NCBI GenBank assembly: GCA_041288195.1 | Contig: JBGGME010000021.1 | Location: 1-27,054, forward strand | Direction: 5' to 3' | Length of the DNA: 27,054 nt | From: AWTP1-13 sp041288195 | Lineage (GTDB): Bacteria > Pseudomonadota > Alphaproteobacteria > Rhizobiales > Hyphomicrobiaceae | Part shown: positions 14,897 through 22,361 of the stretch, piece after piece | How positions within the stretch are numbered: position 1 is the stretch's first letter | How the letters are laid out: every line of letters begins with the position of its first letter | Translations under genes and position numbers: made by a program | The notes under the pieces: generated by a model | Told to the model about the DNA's origin: nothing | Databases searched by the model: none | The model's input: only the letters and a program-made list of their open reading frames with translations

Positions 14897-15829
14897 CTAC
14901 TTGCCCCGCCCGGCATCGGCCACCTTGGCCGCGGCAAGCTCGTTCGCCGCCTTGCGGACGATCTCCTTGACCTTGCGCTTGTCGCGCGCCTTCACCGCCG
15001 CAACCCACTCCTCGAAGACCGCTTCCTTCACCACGCGGATGGCGATCGGCATGAAGGCGTGGTCCTTGCCGCACAGCTCGGAGCACTGGCCGAAGTAGAT
15101 GCCTTCCTTCTCGACCTTGAACCAGGACGCGGTGATGCGGCCGGGAACTGCGTCCAGCTTCGAGCCAAAGGAGGGAATGGTCCAGGCATGGATCACGTCG
15201 GTGGACGTCGCCAGCAGGTGCACGACCTTGTTGACCGGCACCAGCACCTCGTTGTCGACGGCGAGGTTGCGGGGAACCTGGTCGGCCGGCATGCCCGCCT
15301 TGATCTCCTCGGCGCGCTCGTTATCGCGCAGGATGACCGAATCGACGCTGATACCCTTGTCCGGCATCTCGTGCGTCCAGTTCCAGGCGTGACCGATGGC
15401 TTTGACCACCAGATCCGGCGGTGGGTAGCTGTATTGGAAAAACAGCAGCTTGAAGGAGGGAATGGCGATCGCCACCAGCACGAACACCGGGAGGACCGTC
15501 CAGAGCACCTCGATGGTGGTGTTGTGCGTCGTGCGCGAGGGGACGGGATTGCGCTTCTCGCTGAAGCGCCACATCACGTAGAGCATCAGCACCAGGACGA
15601 ACACCGTGATGGCGAAGATGATGATGTTGACGTAGTCGTGCAGCCAGTGGATGTCGTGCGCGACAGGCGTGACCGCCGTCTGGAAGCCCATCTGCTTGGG
15701 CGAGGGCTGGCCGGTGCCGGCCGCTGCCGGGCCGACTGCCGCCAATGAGCCCAGGCCCGCAGAGAGCGCCCCGAGCACCGCTGCTCGCACCCTTGCCCGC
15801 ATCCTCTCCCGCAGGCTGCCGTTGACCAT
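14897..15829 (-). CDS. ctaC: cytochrome c oxidase subunit II (CuA)
   Basis: Takes electrons from cytochrome c through the binuclear CuA centre on the periplasmic side. All CuA ligands are present: H214 (DVIHAWTIPSFGSK), and C249, E251, C253, H257, M260 (QCSELCGKDHAFM). Residues 1-37 look like a signal peptide (ending AVGPAAA), followed by the two membrane helices at about 66-87 and 107-130 with THNTTIEVLWTVLP between them. The frame is open to 15904, but the ATG at 15829 is better: it has GGGAG eight bases upstream and starts directly with a normal signal peptide. No cytochrome c domain is fused; the C-terminus is a Lys/Ala-rich tail. It is the first gene of the cta operon. Confidence 0.98.
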   Translation of the reverse strand: MVNGSLRERMRARVRAAVLGALSAGLGSLAAVGPAAAGTGQPSPKQMGFQTAVTPVAHDIHWLHDYVNIIIFAITVFVLVLMLYVMWRFSEKRNPVPSRTTHNTTIEVLWTVLPVFVLVAIAIPSFKLLFFQYSYPPPDLVVKAIGHAWNWTHEMPDKGISVDSVILRDNERAEEIKAGMPADQVPRNLAVDNEVLVPVNKVVHLLATSTDVIHAWTIPSFGSKLDAVPGRITASWFKVEKEGIYFGQCSELCGKDHAFMPIAIRVVKEAVFEEWVAAVKARDKRKVKEIVRKAANELAAAKVADAGRGK

Positions 15830-15928
15830 CAAGCTCGCTCCCCAGTTGTCGCTGCCGGCATCTGCCTGGCGCGCCTTCGCACCGGTCCCCGCGGCCCCCG
15901 GCACGCACCCATTGCACCCTCGGGACTC

Positions 15929-15934
15929 ATATTA
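15929..15934 (-). promoter_or_regulatory. possible -10 element upstream of ctaC
   Basis: Read on the minus strand this is TAATAT, a good match to a sigma-70 type -10 box and the only such AT-rich hexamer in an otherwise very GC-rich stretch about 95-100 bp before the ctaC start. The place where a -35 box would lie (15952-15957) reads GGCGGG and does not match, so the call is tentative. Confidence 0.2.
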
Positions 15935-16097
15935 CGCCGACGCCCGCCGCCCCCGCCACACCGACGACGCCGCACCGCCCAATTCTTCACCAGAGACCCC
16001 ACTCGACCGTGTCACCAAACACACGCCGCGACGGGGACTCAAGGCCGCCCGGCTGCGGCATTTCCACGCGAGGTTCTTGTGGAGCGGGGCAGGGCGC

Positions 16098-16185
16098 TGG
16101 GGTCAAAGACCCCATAGCACCTCCACAGATTGCCGCTCCGGCGTCGCGACGGGGTCTGACCCCAAAACGGCAAGTCCCATTTTGG
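16098..16185. repeat. cluster of GGGGTC/GACCCC palindromes
   Basis: Three hairpins occur within 90 bp: 16098-16114 is TGGGGTC-AAA-GACCCCA (perfect 7-bp arms); 16151-16163 is GGGGTC-T-GACCCC (perfect 6-bp arms); and 16162-16170 with 16177-16185 pair CCAAAACGG with CCATTTTGG at 8 of 9 positions. The GGGGTC-N-GACCCC core followed by an A-rich run resembles dispersed repetitive palindromic units seen in many proteobacterial intergenic regions. A regulatory role in the divergent ctaC/IalB promoter region is also possible but not shown. Confidence 0.6.
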
Positions 16186-16308
16186 CCGGAATCGTTGAAC
16201 ACACAAACGGCCACCACCCGCCACGGACCGTTCGTGCGATAGTGCCGGCTGCGATACCCTGCGACGCGCGGGGTTCGACCGGCCCGCAGGGCTCGCCCGG
16301 CAAAGGTA

Positions 16309-16896
16309 ATGCGCTTGCTCAACTCGGCTCACGGCGCCTCCCATCTTCTCCCCACCCCGTGCAGGAGGCGATGGCGCGTGGCTCTGGGTGGACTGGCACT
16401 GGGTTGCCTGGCACTGGCGCTGCTCGTGGGCTGCACCAACCTCGCCGTCGCCCAGCAGGCACCGGAGGGAGGCACGGTCAAGGCTCAGCATGGGGACTGG
16501 CAGGTGGTGTGCAAGCCGCCCCCGCCCGGCGCCAAGAACGAGATCTGCGCCCTGGTGCAGAGCGTCACCGCCGAGGACCGCAACAACATCGGCCTCACGG
16601 TCTACTTCCAGAAGTTCTCCGACGGCCGGCGCGTGCTGCGCGTGTTCGCGCCGCTCGGCGTGCTGCTTCCCCCGGGTCTCGGGCTCAAGATCGACGACAA
16701 GGACGTCGGGCACGCGCCGTTCGTGCGCTGCCACAGCTTTGCCTGCTACGCCCAGGTCGTCGCCGAGCCTCCCCTCATCGAACAGCTGAAGAACGGCAAG
16801 ACGGCCGTATTCATCATCTTCCAGAGCGAGGAGGCCGGCATCGGCATCCCGATCTCGCTCGCGGGCTTCGGCCAGGCCCTCGCCGCACTGCAGTAG
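16309..16896 (+). CDS. invasion-associated locus B (IalB) family protein
   Basis: A 195-residue secreted protein of the IalB family, widespread in Rhizobiales; the name comes from Bartonella, where ialB is linked to erythrocyte invasion, but most members are in non-pathogens and have no known function. The family marks are the opening HGDWQVVCKPPPPGAKNEICALVQS, FAPLGVLLPPGLGLKIDD, and PFVRCHSFACYAQV with paired cysteines. The N-terminus is a signal sequence: RRRWR, a Leu/Ala core and LLVGC, which fits a lipobox, so it may be a lipoprotein rather than cleaved after AVA. The ATG at 16309 has AAAGG only 2 nt away; an in-frame GTG at 16378 has a perfect AGGAGG nine bases upstream but loses the basic residues of the signal. 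The start is therefore unsettled. Confidence 0.88.
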   Translation: MRLLNSAHGASHLLPTPCRRRWRVALGGLALGCLALALLVGCTNLAVAQQAPEGGTVKAQHGDWQVVCKPPPPGAKNEICALVQSVTAEDRNNIGLTVYFQKFSDGRRVLRVFAPLGVLLPPGLGLKIDDKDVGHAPFVRCHSFACYAQVVAEPPLIEQLKNGKTAVFIIFQSEEAGIGIPISLAGFGQALAALQ

Positions 16897-17037
16897 CTCA
16901 GTAACTCGAGCTTGGCCCTTGACCCCGGCCTTGCGCCCTCGGCAACCCAGCCGGCTGCGCCCAATCGTTGAGAGATGGCCGGGGATGAAATACCATTGCG
17001 TCTCGAGCCCGCAGTCGCGCCGGGCCGGCAAGAGCCC

Positions 17038-17859
17038 ATGAACCACATCGACACCAAGATCTCTGCCGCTGCACCTTTCACGCTCTACGGCGTGGAGCTG
17101 TCCTCGCGGCTGCTGCTGGGCACTGCCCGCTATCCATCGCCGCAGGCCATGAGCGAAGCCGTGAAGGCCTCGCGCGTCTCCCTCGTCACCGTGTCGGTGC
17201 GTCGCGAGCAGGCCAGAGGCAACACGGGGGCGCGCTTCTTCGACCTCATCAAGGAGCTGGGCGTGCGCGTATTGCCCAATACGGCCGGCTGCCGCACGCC
17301 CAAGGAGGCCATCACCACCGCGCAGATGGCGCGCGAGCTGTTCGGCACGGACTGGCTCAAGCTCGAGGTGATCGGCAACGACGACACGCTGCAGCCCGAC
17401 CTGTTCGGGCTCGTCGAGGCGGCAACCGCACTCGCCAAGGACGGCTTCAAGGTGCTGCCCTATACCACCGAGGACCTGGTGGCCGCCGAGCGCCTGCTGA
17501 ATGCGGGCTGCGAGGTGCTGATGCCCTGGGGGGCGCCGATCGGCACGGGCCGCGGCCTCGCCAACCCCTACGCGCTGAGATCGATCCGGCAGTACTTCCC
17601 GAGCGTGCCGCTCATCATCGATGCCGGCATCGGCGCGCCCTCGCAGGCGGCGCAGGCCATGGAGATGGGCTTCGACGGCGTGCTGCTCAACACGGCGGTG
17701 GCCGCCGCCGCCGACCCGGTGCGCATGGCACGCGCCTTTGCCGCCGCCGTCGAGGCGGGGCGCACGGCCTACGAGGCCGGGCTGATGGAGGTGCGCGACA
17801 TGGCGGTGCCGTCGACGCCGGTGGCGGGCACGCCGTTCTTCAACCTCGACCGCAAATGA
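17038..17859 (+). CDS. thiG: thiazole synthase
   Basis: Forms the thiazole phosphate half of thiamine from deoxyxylulose 5-phosphate, dehydroglycine and the sulfur carried on ThiS thiocarboxylate. The 273-residue TIM-barrel protein has the LLLGTARYPSP start, TVSVRR, the NTAGCRTPKEA block, the Schiff-base lysine K108 in WLKLEVIGNDDTLQPD, VLPYTTED, CEVLMPWGAPIGTGRGL, IIDAGIGAPSQAAQAMEMGFDGVLLNTAVAAA and the C-terminal AGLM / ASTPVAG-like end (here PSTPVAGTPF). An in-frame ATG at 16975 would add 21 unconserved residues. It is followed by thiE after 13 nt, but no thiS, thiO or thiC lies upstream; the 141-bp gap after the IalB gene is too short for thiS, and I see no TPP riboswitch in it. Confidence 0.97.
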   Translation: MNHIDTKISAAAPFTLYGVELSSRLLLGTARYPSPQAMSEAVKASRVSLVTVSVRREQARGNTGARFFDLIKELGVRVLPNTAGCRTPKEAITTAQMARELFGTDWLKLEVIGNDDTLQPDLFGLVEAATALAKDGFKVLPYTTEDLVAAERLLNAGCEVLMPWGAPIGTGRGLANPYALRSIRQYFPSVPLIIDAGIGAPSQAAQAMEMGFDGVLLNTAVAAAADPVRMARAFAAAVEAGRTAYEAGLMEVRDMAVPSTPVAGTPFFNLDRK

Positions 17860-17872
17860 CGGGCGCCAGGAC

Positions 17873-18496
17873 ATGGTCATGAAGGCTGGCGGCCTCAACG
17901 TCTTCTACCCGATCGTGCCGGACCTTGCCTGGCTCGAGCGCCTGGTGCCGCTCGGGGTCAAGACGGTCCAGCTGCGCCTCAAGGATGCCGCGCCCGAGCG
18001 CGTCCGGCACGAGATCGTCGAGGGTCTGAAGGTGTGCGCCCGGCACGGCTGCCAGTTGATCGTCAACGACTACTGGCGCGACGCGCTGGCACTGGGCGCC
18101 GACTACATCCACCTGGGCCAGGAGGACCTGGCCGCGGCCGACGTGGGGGCCATCCACGCCAAGGGCGTGCGGCTTGGCATCTCCACCCACAGCGCGGAGG
18201 AGCTCGCCATCGCGCTTGCCGCCAGGCCCGACTACGTGGCGCTGGGCCCCATCTACGAGACCAAACTCAAGGTCATGAAATGGGCGCCGCAGGGGCTTGC
18301 CCGGCTCGCAGAGTGGAAGGGGCGCATCGGGGCATTGCCGCTGGTGGCCATCGGCGGGATCACGCCGGAACGGGCGGACGGGGTCGTTGCGGCCGGCGCC
18401 GACAGCGTCGCGGTGATCACGGACTTCTTCACCCACGCCGATCCCGTTGCGCGGGTTCGCCAGTGGGTTGCATGGGCCGAGCGCGTTAAGGGCTGA
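17873..18496 (+). CDS. thiE: thiamine-phosphate synthase
   Basis: Joins HMP-pyrophosphate and thiazole phosphate to give thiamine monophosphate. The 207-residue barrel protein shows the family motifs in order: VQLRLKD (diphosphate site), LIVNDYW, DYIHLGQEDL, LGISTHSAEE, YVALGPIYETKLKVMKWAPQGL, VAIGGITPE and the phosphate-binding GADSVAVITDFF. The segment ETKLKVMK replaces the more common TxTK form but keeps its Thr-Lys. Two ATGs (17873, 17879) are possible, with AGGA just before the first. The 13-nt gap to thiG indicates one operon. Confidence 0.96.
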   Translation: MVMKAGGLNVFYPIVPDLAWLERLVPLGVKTVQLRLKDAAPERVRHEIVEGLKVCARHGCQLIVNDYWRDALALGADYIHLGQEDLAAADVGAIHAKGVRLGISTHSAEELAIALAARPDYVALGPIYETKLKVMKWAPQGLARLAEWKGRIGALPLVAIGGITPERADGVVAAGADSVAVITDFFTHADPVARVRQWVAWAERVKG

Positions 18497-18521
18497 GCCA
18501 CCCCCGCGCGGTAACATGTCA

Positions 18522-18537
18522 CCACGGCCAGCCGTGG
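18522..18537 (+). terminator. hairpin after thiE, possible terminator
   Basis: CCACGGC at 18522-18528 is followed by a perfect complement GCCGTGG at 18531-18537, about 25 bp after the thiE stop. The stem is strong, but no T tract follows (the next bases are GGCCTG), so it may only stabilise the transcript end or act with Rho. Confidence 0.35.
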
Positions 18538-18550
18538 GGCCTGTGGATTG

Positions 18551-18564
18551 TGACAATGTTGTCA
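18551..18564. promoter_or_regulatory. palindromic operator-like site upstream of the CHAD gene
   Basis: TGACAA-TG-TTGTCA is a perfect 6+6 inverted repeat centred about 60 bp before the CHAD start, the usual place for a repressor site. A second near-palindrome, GGTAACATGTCACC, lies at 18510-18523. The form suits a dimeric helix-turn-helix regulator, but I cannot assign one. Confidence 0.35.
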
Positions 18565-18616
18565 TGTTGGATGGCCGAGGAACGCACCGACGACCCAGCC
18601 TGCCCCCGGTTGACGC

Positions 18617-19633
18617 ATGACCTATAGGTTCAAGCTCCAGGAGCCTATTGCCGACGGCGTGCGCCGCATCGGCCTCGAGCAGATCGACATCGCCGCAGCC
18701 AAGCTCGCCGGCAAAAAGGACGACCCCGCCGTCGCCATCCACGATGCACGGCGCTGCCTGAAGCGGCTGCGGGCGCTTCTGCGGCTGGTTCGCCCGGGCG
18801 TTGCAGAGACCACCTACCGCCGCGAGACCGACCGCCTGGTCGGGATCGGGCGCATGCTCGCGGGCGCGCGCGACCTGCATGTCATGCAGCAGACGCTGGG
18901 CAAATTGGAAACCCGGTTCGGCCCTCTCCCCAATGGAGCGGCCGCCCAAGTGCGCAAGTTGCTGGCGCAAGGCCGCATCGGCCGCCGGCGCGCCGGCGAG
19001 GACACCAAGCGCCAGGCCTTGTCCCGCCTCGAGCAGGCCAGTCGCCTGTTCGGGGGGCGGGCCGTCGGTGCAATCACCCTCGAGCACATCGCCGAGGGGC
19101 TCGAGGACACCTACCGCAAGGCCCGCAAGGCCTTCCGCCATGCCTACGAGAAGCCGAGCGACGAGGCCTTCCACGCCTGGCGCAAGAAGGTGCAGCAGCA
19201 CTGGCGGCACATGTCGCTGCTCTCCCGGGGTTGGCCGGAGGCGATGTCGGCGCGCGCGAGCGAGGCCAAGGAGCTGTCCCGCCTGCTGGGGGAGGACCAC
19301 GACTTCGCGGTGCTCCTTGCGTTCGTCAGCGAGCAGGCCGGAAAGCACCTCGAGGTGGGGGACGTCGAGGCCCTGGCGAAGCTCTGCCGAACCTGCCAGG
19401 ACGAGCTCAGTGCCCAGGCCAGGCCGCGTGGGGAGAGGCTGTTTGCCGAGCGGCCGCAAGACCTCGAGGAGCGCGTGCATCTCTATTGGACCAACGCCGC
19501 CTGCCTGGCGGCCCTGGCGCGGGCCGAGGCTGTCCCCAAGGCGGCCGAGACGCCCGCAGAGCGGGAGCGGAGCACGGCTGCGGCGCCCGCCCTGGGCGCG
19601 TCGCCGGCAGTCCGGCGTTCCCGGCGCCGGTAG
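18617..19633 (+). CDS. CHAD domain-containing protein
   Basis: A 338-residue CHAD (conserved histidine alpha-helical domain) protein. The two characteristic His/Arg/Lys helices are visible: AIHDARRCLKRLRALLRLVRP near 40-60 (H42) and FHAWRKKVQQHWRHMSLLSR near 189-209, followed by LLGEDHDFAVL. CHAD domains bind inorganic polyphosphate and are found on polyphosphate granules, often paired with a CYTH triphosphatase domain. Here the domain stands alone, with no CYTH fusion or neighbour in the window. The last 40 residues are Ala/Pro/Arg-rich and end in RRSRRR. The start ATG lacks a strong ribosome binding site. It is separated by 120 bp from thiE and 335 bp from ugd, so it probably has its own promoter. 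Confidence 0.92.
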   Translation: MTYRFKLQEPIADGVRRIGLEQIDIAAAKLAGKKDDPAVAIHDARRCLKRLRALLRLVRPGVAETTYRRETDRLVGIGRMLAGARDLHVMQQTLGKLETRFGPLPNGAAAQVRKLLAQGRIGRRRAGEDTKRQALSRLEQASRLFGGRAVGAITLEHIAEGLEDTYRKARKAFRHAYEKPSDEAFHAWRKKVQQHWRHMSLLSRGWPEAMSARASEAKELSRLLGEDHDFAVLLAFVSEQAGKHLEVGDVEALAKLCRTCQDELSAQARPRGERLFAERPQDLEERVHLYWTNAACLAALARAEAVPKAAETPAERERSTAAAPALGASPAVRRSRRR

Positions 19634-19968
19634 CCCCAGCGCGATACAAGCTTCCCGCCCCTTGTTTGTGAAGTGGACGCGGCATAAGGCTTCGCATTCC
19701 CACGAGCCCCGGACAATGGGGCGCGGCCCTGTCTGTCGGTTGCCGGGGCAACAGGCTTGCGGGGCCGGGGAACGCTCCCGGTGCAGCGCGTTCCTTGCTC
19801 GATCGGTGCCGCCGCGGCGCGCTCTTGTTGCAGGGCGGAGTGAAAGCGGCCTCGCCAGGGCCCCCAGCAAGGCGTTAATGCATTGGCGAGCCGAGCCTAT
19901 GACGGAGACATCGCCACCGCTTACAAGCTGCGCGCGTCGGCAACGACATCCTTCGAAATGAGATACAC
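19634..19968. other. intergenic region between the CHAD gene and ugd
   Basis: No gene is seen in these 335 bp. A perfect hairpin GTTGCC-GG-GGCAAC lies at 19739-19752 and a CCGGG..CCCGG pair follows shortly after; neither has a T tract. A TTGTTT followed 17 bp later by TAAGGC near 19662-19690 is a weak promoter candidate for ugd. I see no repeats shared with the other intergenic regions. Confidence 0.5.
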
Positions 19969-21309
19969 ATGCGCATAGCAATGATCGGCTCCGGGTACGT
20001 GGGCCTCGTCTCGGGCGCCTGCTTTGCCGACTTCGGCCACGTCGTGACCTGCGTCGACAAGGACCCAGACAAGATCGCTGCGCTCTCCCGCGGCGAGATG
20101 CCGATCTTCGAGCCGGGCCTCGCGGAGCTCGTTGCCAAGAACGTGCGCGAGGAGCGGCTGTTCTTCTCGACCAGCCTGGTGGAGCCCGCCAAGGCCGCCG
20201 AGGCGATCTTCATCGCCGTCGGCACGCCCTCCCGCCGCGGCGACGGCCACGCCGACCTCTCCTACGTCTTCAAGGCCGCCCGCGAGATCGCCGACGTGCT
20301 CAACGGCTACAAGGTGATCGTCACCAAGTCGACCGTCCCCGTCGGCACCGGCGACGAGGTGGCGCGCATCATCGCCGAGGCGCGGCCCGACGCCGACTTC
20401 GCCGTCGTCTCCAATCCGGAGTTCCTGCGCGAGGGTGCGGCCATCCGCGACTTCAAGCTCCCGGACCGCATCGTGGTCGGCACCGACGACGAGCGCGCCC
20501 GCACGGTGTTGGCCGACGTCTACCGCCCGCTCTATCTCAACCGCGACCCCTTGCTGTTCACCAGCCGGCGCACGGCCGAGCTCATCAAGTACGCGGCCAA
20601 CGCCTTCCTCGCCACCAAGATCACCTTCATCAACGAGATCGCCGACCTGTGCGAGCAAGCCGGCGCAGACGTGCAGGACGTGGCGCGCGGCATCGGCCTC
20701 GACAACCGCATCGGCTCGAAGTTCCTCAACGCCGGTCCGGGCTTCGGCGGCTCCTGCTTCCCCAAGGACGCCATGGCCCTGATGCAGACCGCGCGCGACT
20801 TCGGGACGTCCTGCCGGATCGTGGAGACGGTGGCATCCGTCAACGACCACCGCAAGCGCGCCATGGGGCGCAAGGTGATCGCCGCCTGCGGCGGCAGCGT
20901 GCGCGGCTCAACGATCGCCGTGCTGGGGCTGACCTTCAAGCCCAACACCGACGACATGCGCGACGCGCCGTCCATTGCCCTCATCACGGCGCTGCAGGAT
21001 GCCGGCGCCAAGGTGCGCGCCTACGATCCCGAGGGCATGAAGCAGGCCCAAAGCGTGCTCGAGAACGTCGAGTACGCCGACAACGCCTACAGCTGCATCG
21101 ACGGCGCGGACGCCCTCGTCATCGTCACGGAGTGGGACGCGTTCCGCGCCCTCGACCTCGAGCGGGTGCGCAAGCTGCTCAAGCGCCCCGTGGTCGTCGA
21201 CCTGCGCAACATCTATCGTCCCAAGGAGATGGCCCAGCGCGGCTTCATCTATGAAGGCGTCGGCCGTCCGGGCTCGGCGAGCGACGGCGATGCCGGGCTC
21301 CGGCGCTGA
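19969..21309 (+). CDS. ugd: UDP-glucose 6-dehydrogenase
   Basis: Oxidises UDP-glucose to UDP-glucuronate with two NAD+, supplying precursors for capsule, exopolysaccharide or lipid A sugars. The 446-residue product begins with the Rossmann motif IGSGYVGLVSGACFADFGHVVTCVDKD, then GEMPIFEPGL, IAVGTPSRRGDGHADLSYV, VTKSTVPVGTGD, SNPEFLREGAAIRDF, the substrate-binding ELIKYAANAFLATKITFINEIADLCE, the catalytic cysteine C263 in GFGGSCFPKDAMAL, and GLTFKPNTDDMRDAPS. All key motifs are intact. The start follows a weak GAGA site. No other exopolysaccharide genes are nearby. Its 3' end overlaps the start of hemH. Confidence 0.98.
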   Translation: MRIAMIGSGYVGLVSGACFADFGHVVTCVDKDPDKIAALSRGEMPIFEPGLAELVAKNVREERLFFSTSLVEPAKAAEAIFIAVGTPSRRGDGHADLSYVFKAAREIADVLNGYKVIVTKSTVPVGTGDEVARIIAEARPDADFAVVSNPEFLREGAAIRDFKLPDRIVVGTDDERARTVLADVYRPLYLNRDPLLFTSRRTAELIKYAANAFLATKITFINEIADLCEQAGADVQDVARGIGLDNRIGSKFLNAGPGFGGSCFPKDAMALMQTARDFGTSCRIVETVASVNDHRKRAMGRKVIAACGGSVRGSTIAVLGLTFKPNTDDMRDAPSIALITALQDAGAKVRAYDPEGMKQAQSVLENVEYADNAYSCIDGADALVIVTEWDAFRALDLERVRKLLKRPVVVDLRNIYRPKEMAQRGFIYEGVGRPGSASDGDAGLRR

Positions 21310-22336
21310 GCCCGACGAGCGTCATCGGCCGGCCGGCCATCCGCCGGTCGAGAGCGGCCGCGTCGGCGTCCTCCTGCTCAACCTCGGCACGCCCGACGCC
21401 ACCGGCTACTGGCCGATGCGGCGCTATCTCAAGCAGTTCCTCTCCGACCAGCGCGTGATCGAGCTGCCGCGCTGGAAGTGGTGGCCGATCCTCAATCTTA
21501 TCATCCTGACTGTCCGCCCCGGCCGCAAGGGCAAGGACTACGCCAAGATCTGGAACACGGAGCTTGACGAAGGCCCGCTCAAGACCATCACGCGCTCGCA
21601 GGCAAAGAAGCTCTCGGCCCGGCTCGGCGACGAGAGGATCATCGTCGACTGGGCGATGCGCTACGCCAACCCCTCCACCGCCTCCCGCATCGAGGCGCTG
21701 CAGAAGCGGGGCTGCGACCGCCTGCTGCTGGTGCCGCTCTATCCGCAGTACGCCGCGGCCACGACGGCGACGGCCTGCGACGAAGCCTTCCGCGCGCTCA
21801 TGCAGCTGCGTTGGCAGCCGGCCGTGCGGGTGGCGCCGGCCTACCACGACGATCCCGTCTATATCGACGCCGTGGCCGCCTCGATCCGCGCGCACCTCGC
21901 CGGGCTCGACTTCGAGCCGGAGGCGGTCCTCGCGTCCTTCCATGGCATGCCGCAGCGCTACCTCGACGCCGGCGACCCTTACCACTGCCAGTGCCAGAAG
22001 ACCTCGCGGCTCCTGCATGAGGCGCTGGGCTGGAGCGGAGAGCGCTGGCACACGGCTTTCCAGTCGCGTTTCGGCAACGAGGAATGGCTGAAGCCCTACA
22101 CCATCGAGGAGGTCGAGCGCCTGGCGAAGGCCAGCGTCAAGCGCCTCGCCGTCGTCGCCCCCGGCTTCTCTGCCGACTGCCTGGAGACGCTGGAGGAGCT
22201 CGACATGGAGAACCGAACCGTGTTCCTCGGCAACGGCGGCGAGAGGTTCACCTACGTCCCCTGCCTCAACGACGGCGAGGGCGGCATGCACGTCATCGAG
22301 GCCGTCGTGCGGCGCGAGCTGATGGGCTGGGTGTAG
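21290..22336 (+). CDS. hemH: ferrochelatase
   Basis: Inserts Fe2+ into protoporphyrin IX to make protoheme, the last step of heme synthesis. Marks: VGVLLLNLGTPD at the start of the domain, PLYPQYAAATTATACDE, the catalytic His H218 in ASFHGMPQRYL, GDPYHCQCQKTSRLL (the alphaproteobacterial form), FQSRFGNEEWLKPYT, and the second metal/proton region PGFSADCLETLEELDMENR. It runs to 348 residues from the ATG at 21290, overlapping the ugd end by 20 nt in another frame; an in-frame ATG at 21251 would lengthen the overlap to 59 nt. Residues before about 24 are not conserved, so the exact start is uncertain. The overlap suggests translational coupling to ugd. Its heme product feeds the CtaB step encoded elsewhere in the window. 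Confidence 0.97.
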   Translation: MPGSGAEPDERHRPAGHPPVESGRVGVLLLNLGTPDATGYWPMRRYLKQFLSDQRVIELPRWKWWPILNLIILTVRPGRKGKDYAKIWNTELDEGPLKTITRSQAKKLSARLGDERIIVDWAMRYANPSTASRIEALQKRGCDRLLLVPLYPQYAAATTATACDEAFRALMQLRWQPAVRVAPAYHDDPVYIDAVAASIRAHLAGLDFEPEAVLASFHGMPQRYLDAGDPYHCQCQKTSRLLHEALGWSGERWHTAFQSRFGNEEWLKPYTIEEVERLAKASVKRLAVVAPGFSADCLETLEELDMENRTVFLGNGGERFTYVPCLNDGEGGMHVIEAVVRRELMGWV

Positions 22337-22361
22337 GCTACGCTATCTCCGAATACTGCAT

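Larger units (their letters stand above)
15830..16308. other. long intergenic region between divergent ctaC and the IalB-family gene
   Basis: About 480 bp without a credible gene: open frames here are Arg/Pro/Gly-rich and match no family. It must carry the promoters for the cta operon (minus strand) and for the IalB-family gene (plus strand). It holds the palindromic units at 16098-16185 and a lone AT-rich hexamer at 15929-15934. I saw no obvious iron- or oxygen-regulator site. Confidence 0.6.

Noticed and set aside
13168..14970. A 600-codon plus-strand frame opposite ctaD
   Set aside because: Shadow of the well-conserved subunit I gene; the Asp/Glu/His-rich composition comes from reading the opposite strand.
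15987..16322. A 111-codon minus-strand frame upstream of ctaC
   Set aside because: It runs through palindromic repeats and is Arg/Pro/Gly-rich with no family match.
16897..17037. TPP riboswitch before thiG
   Set aside because: I could not find the conserved CUGAGA and GAUC-type cores; the GC-rich leader shows no fitting fold. A covariance search would settle it.
17840..19981. A 713-codon minus-strand frame opposite thiE and the CHAD gene
   Set aside because: Antisense to two recognisable genes, with low-complexity composition and no family features.
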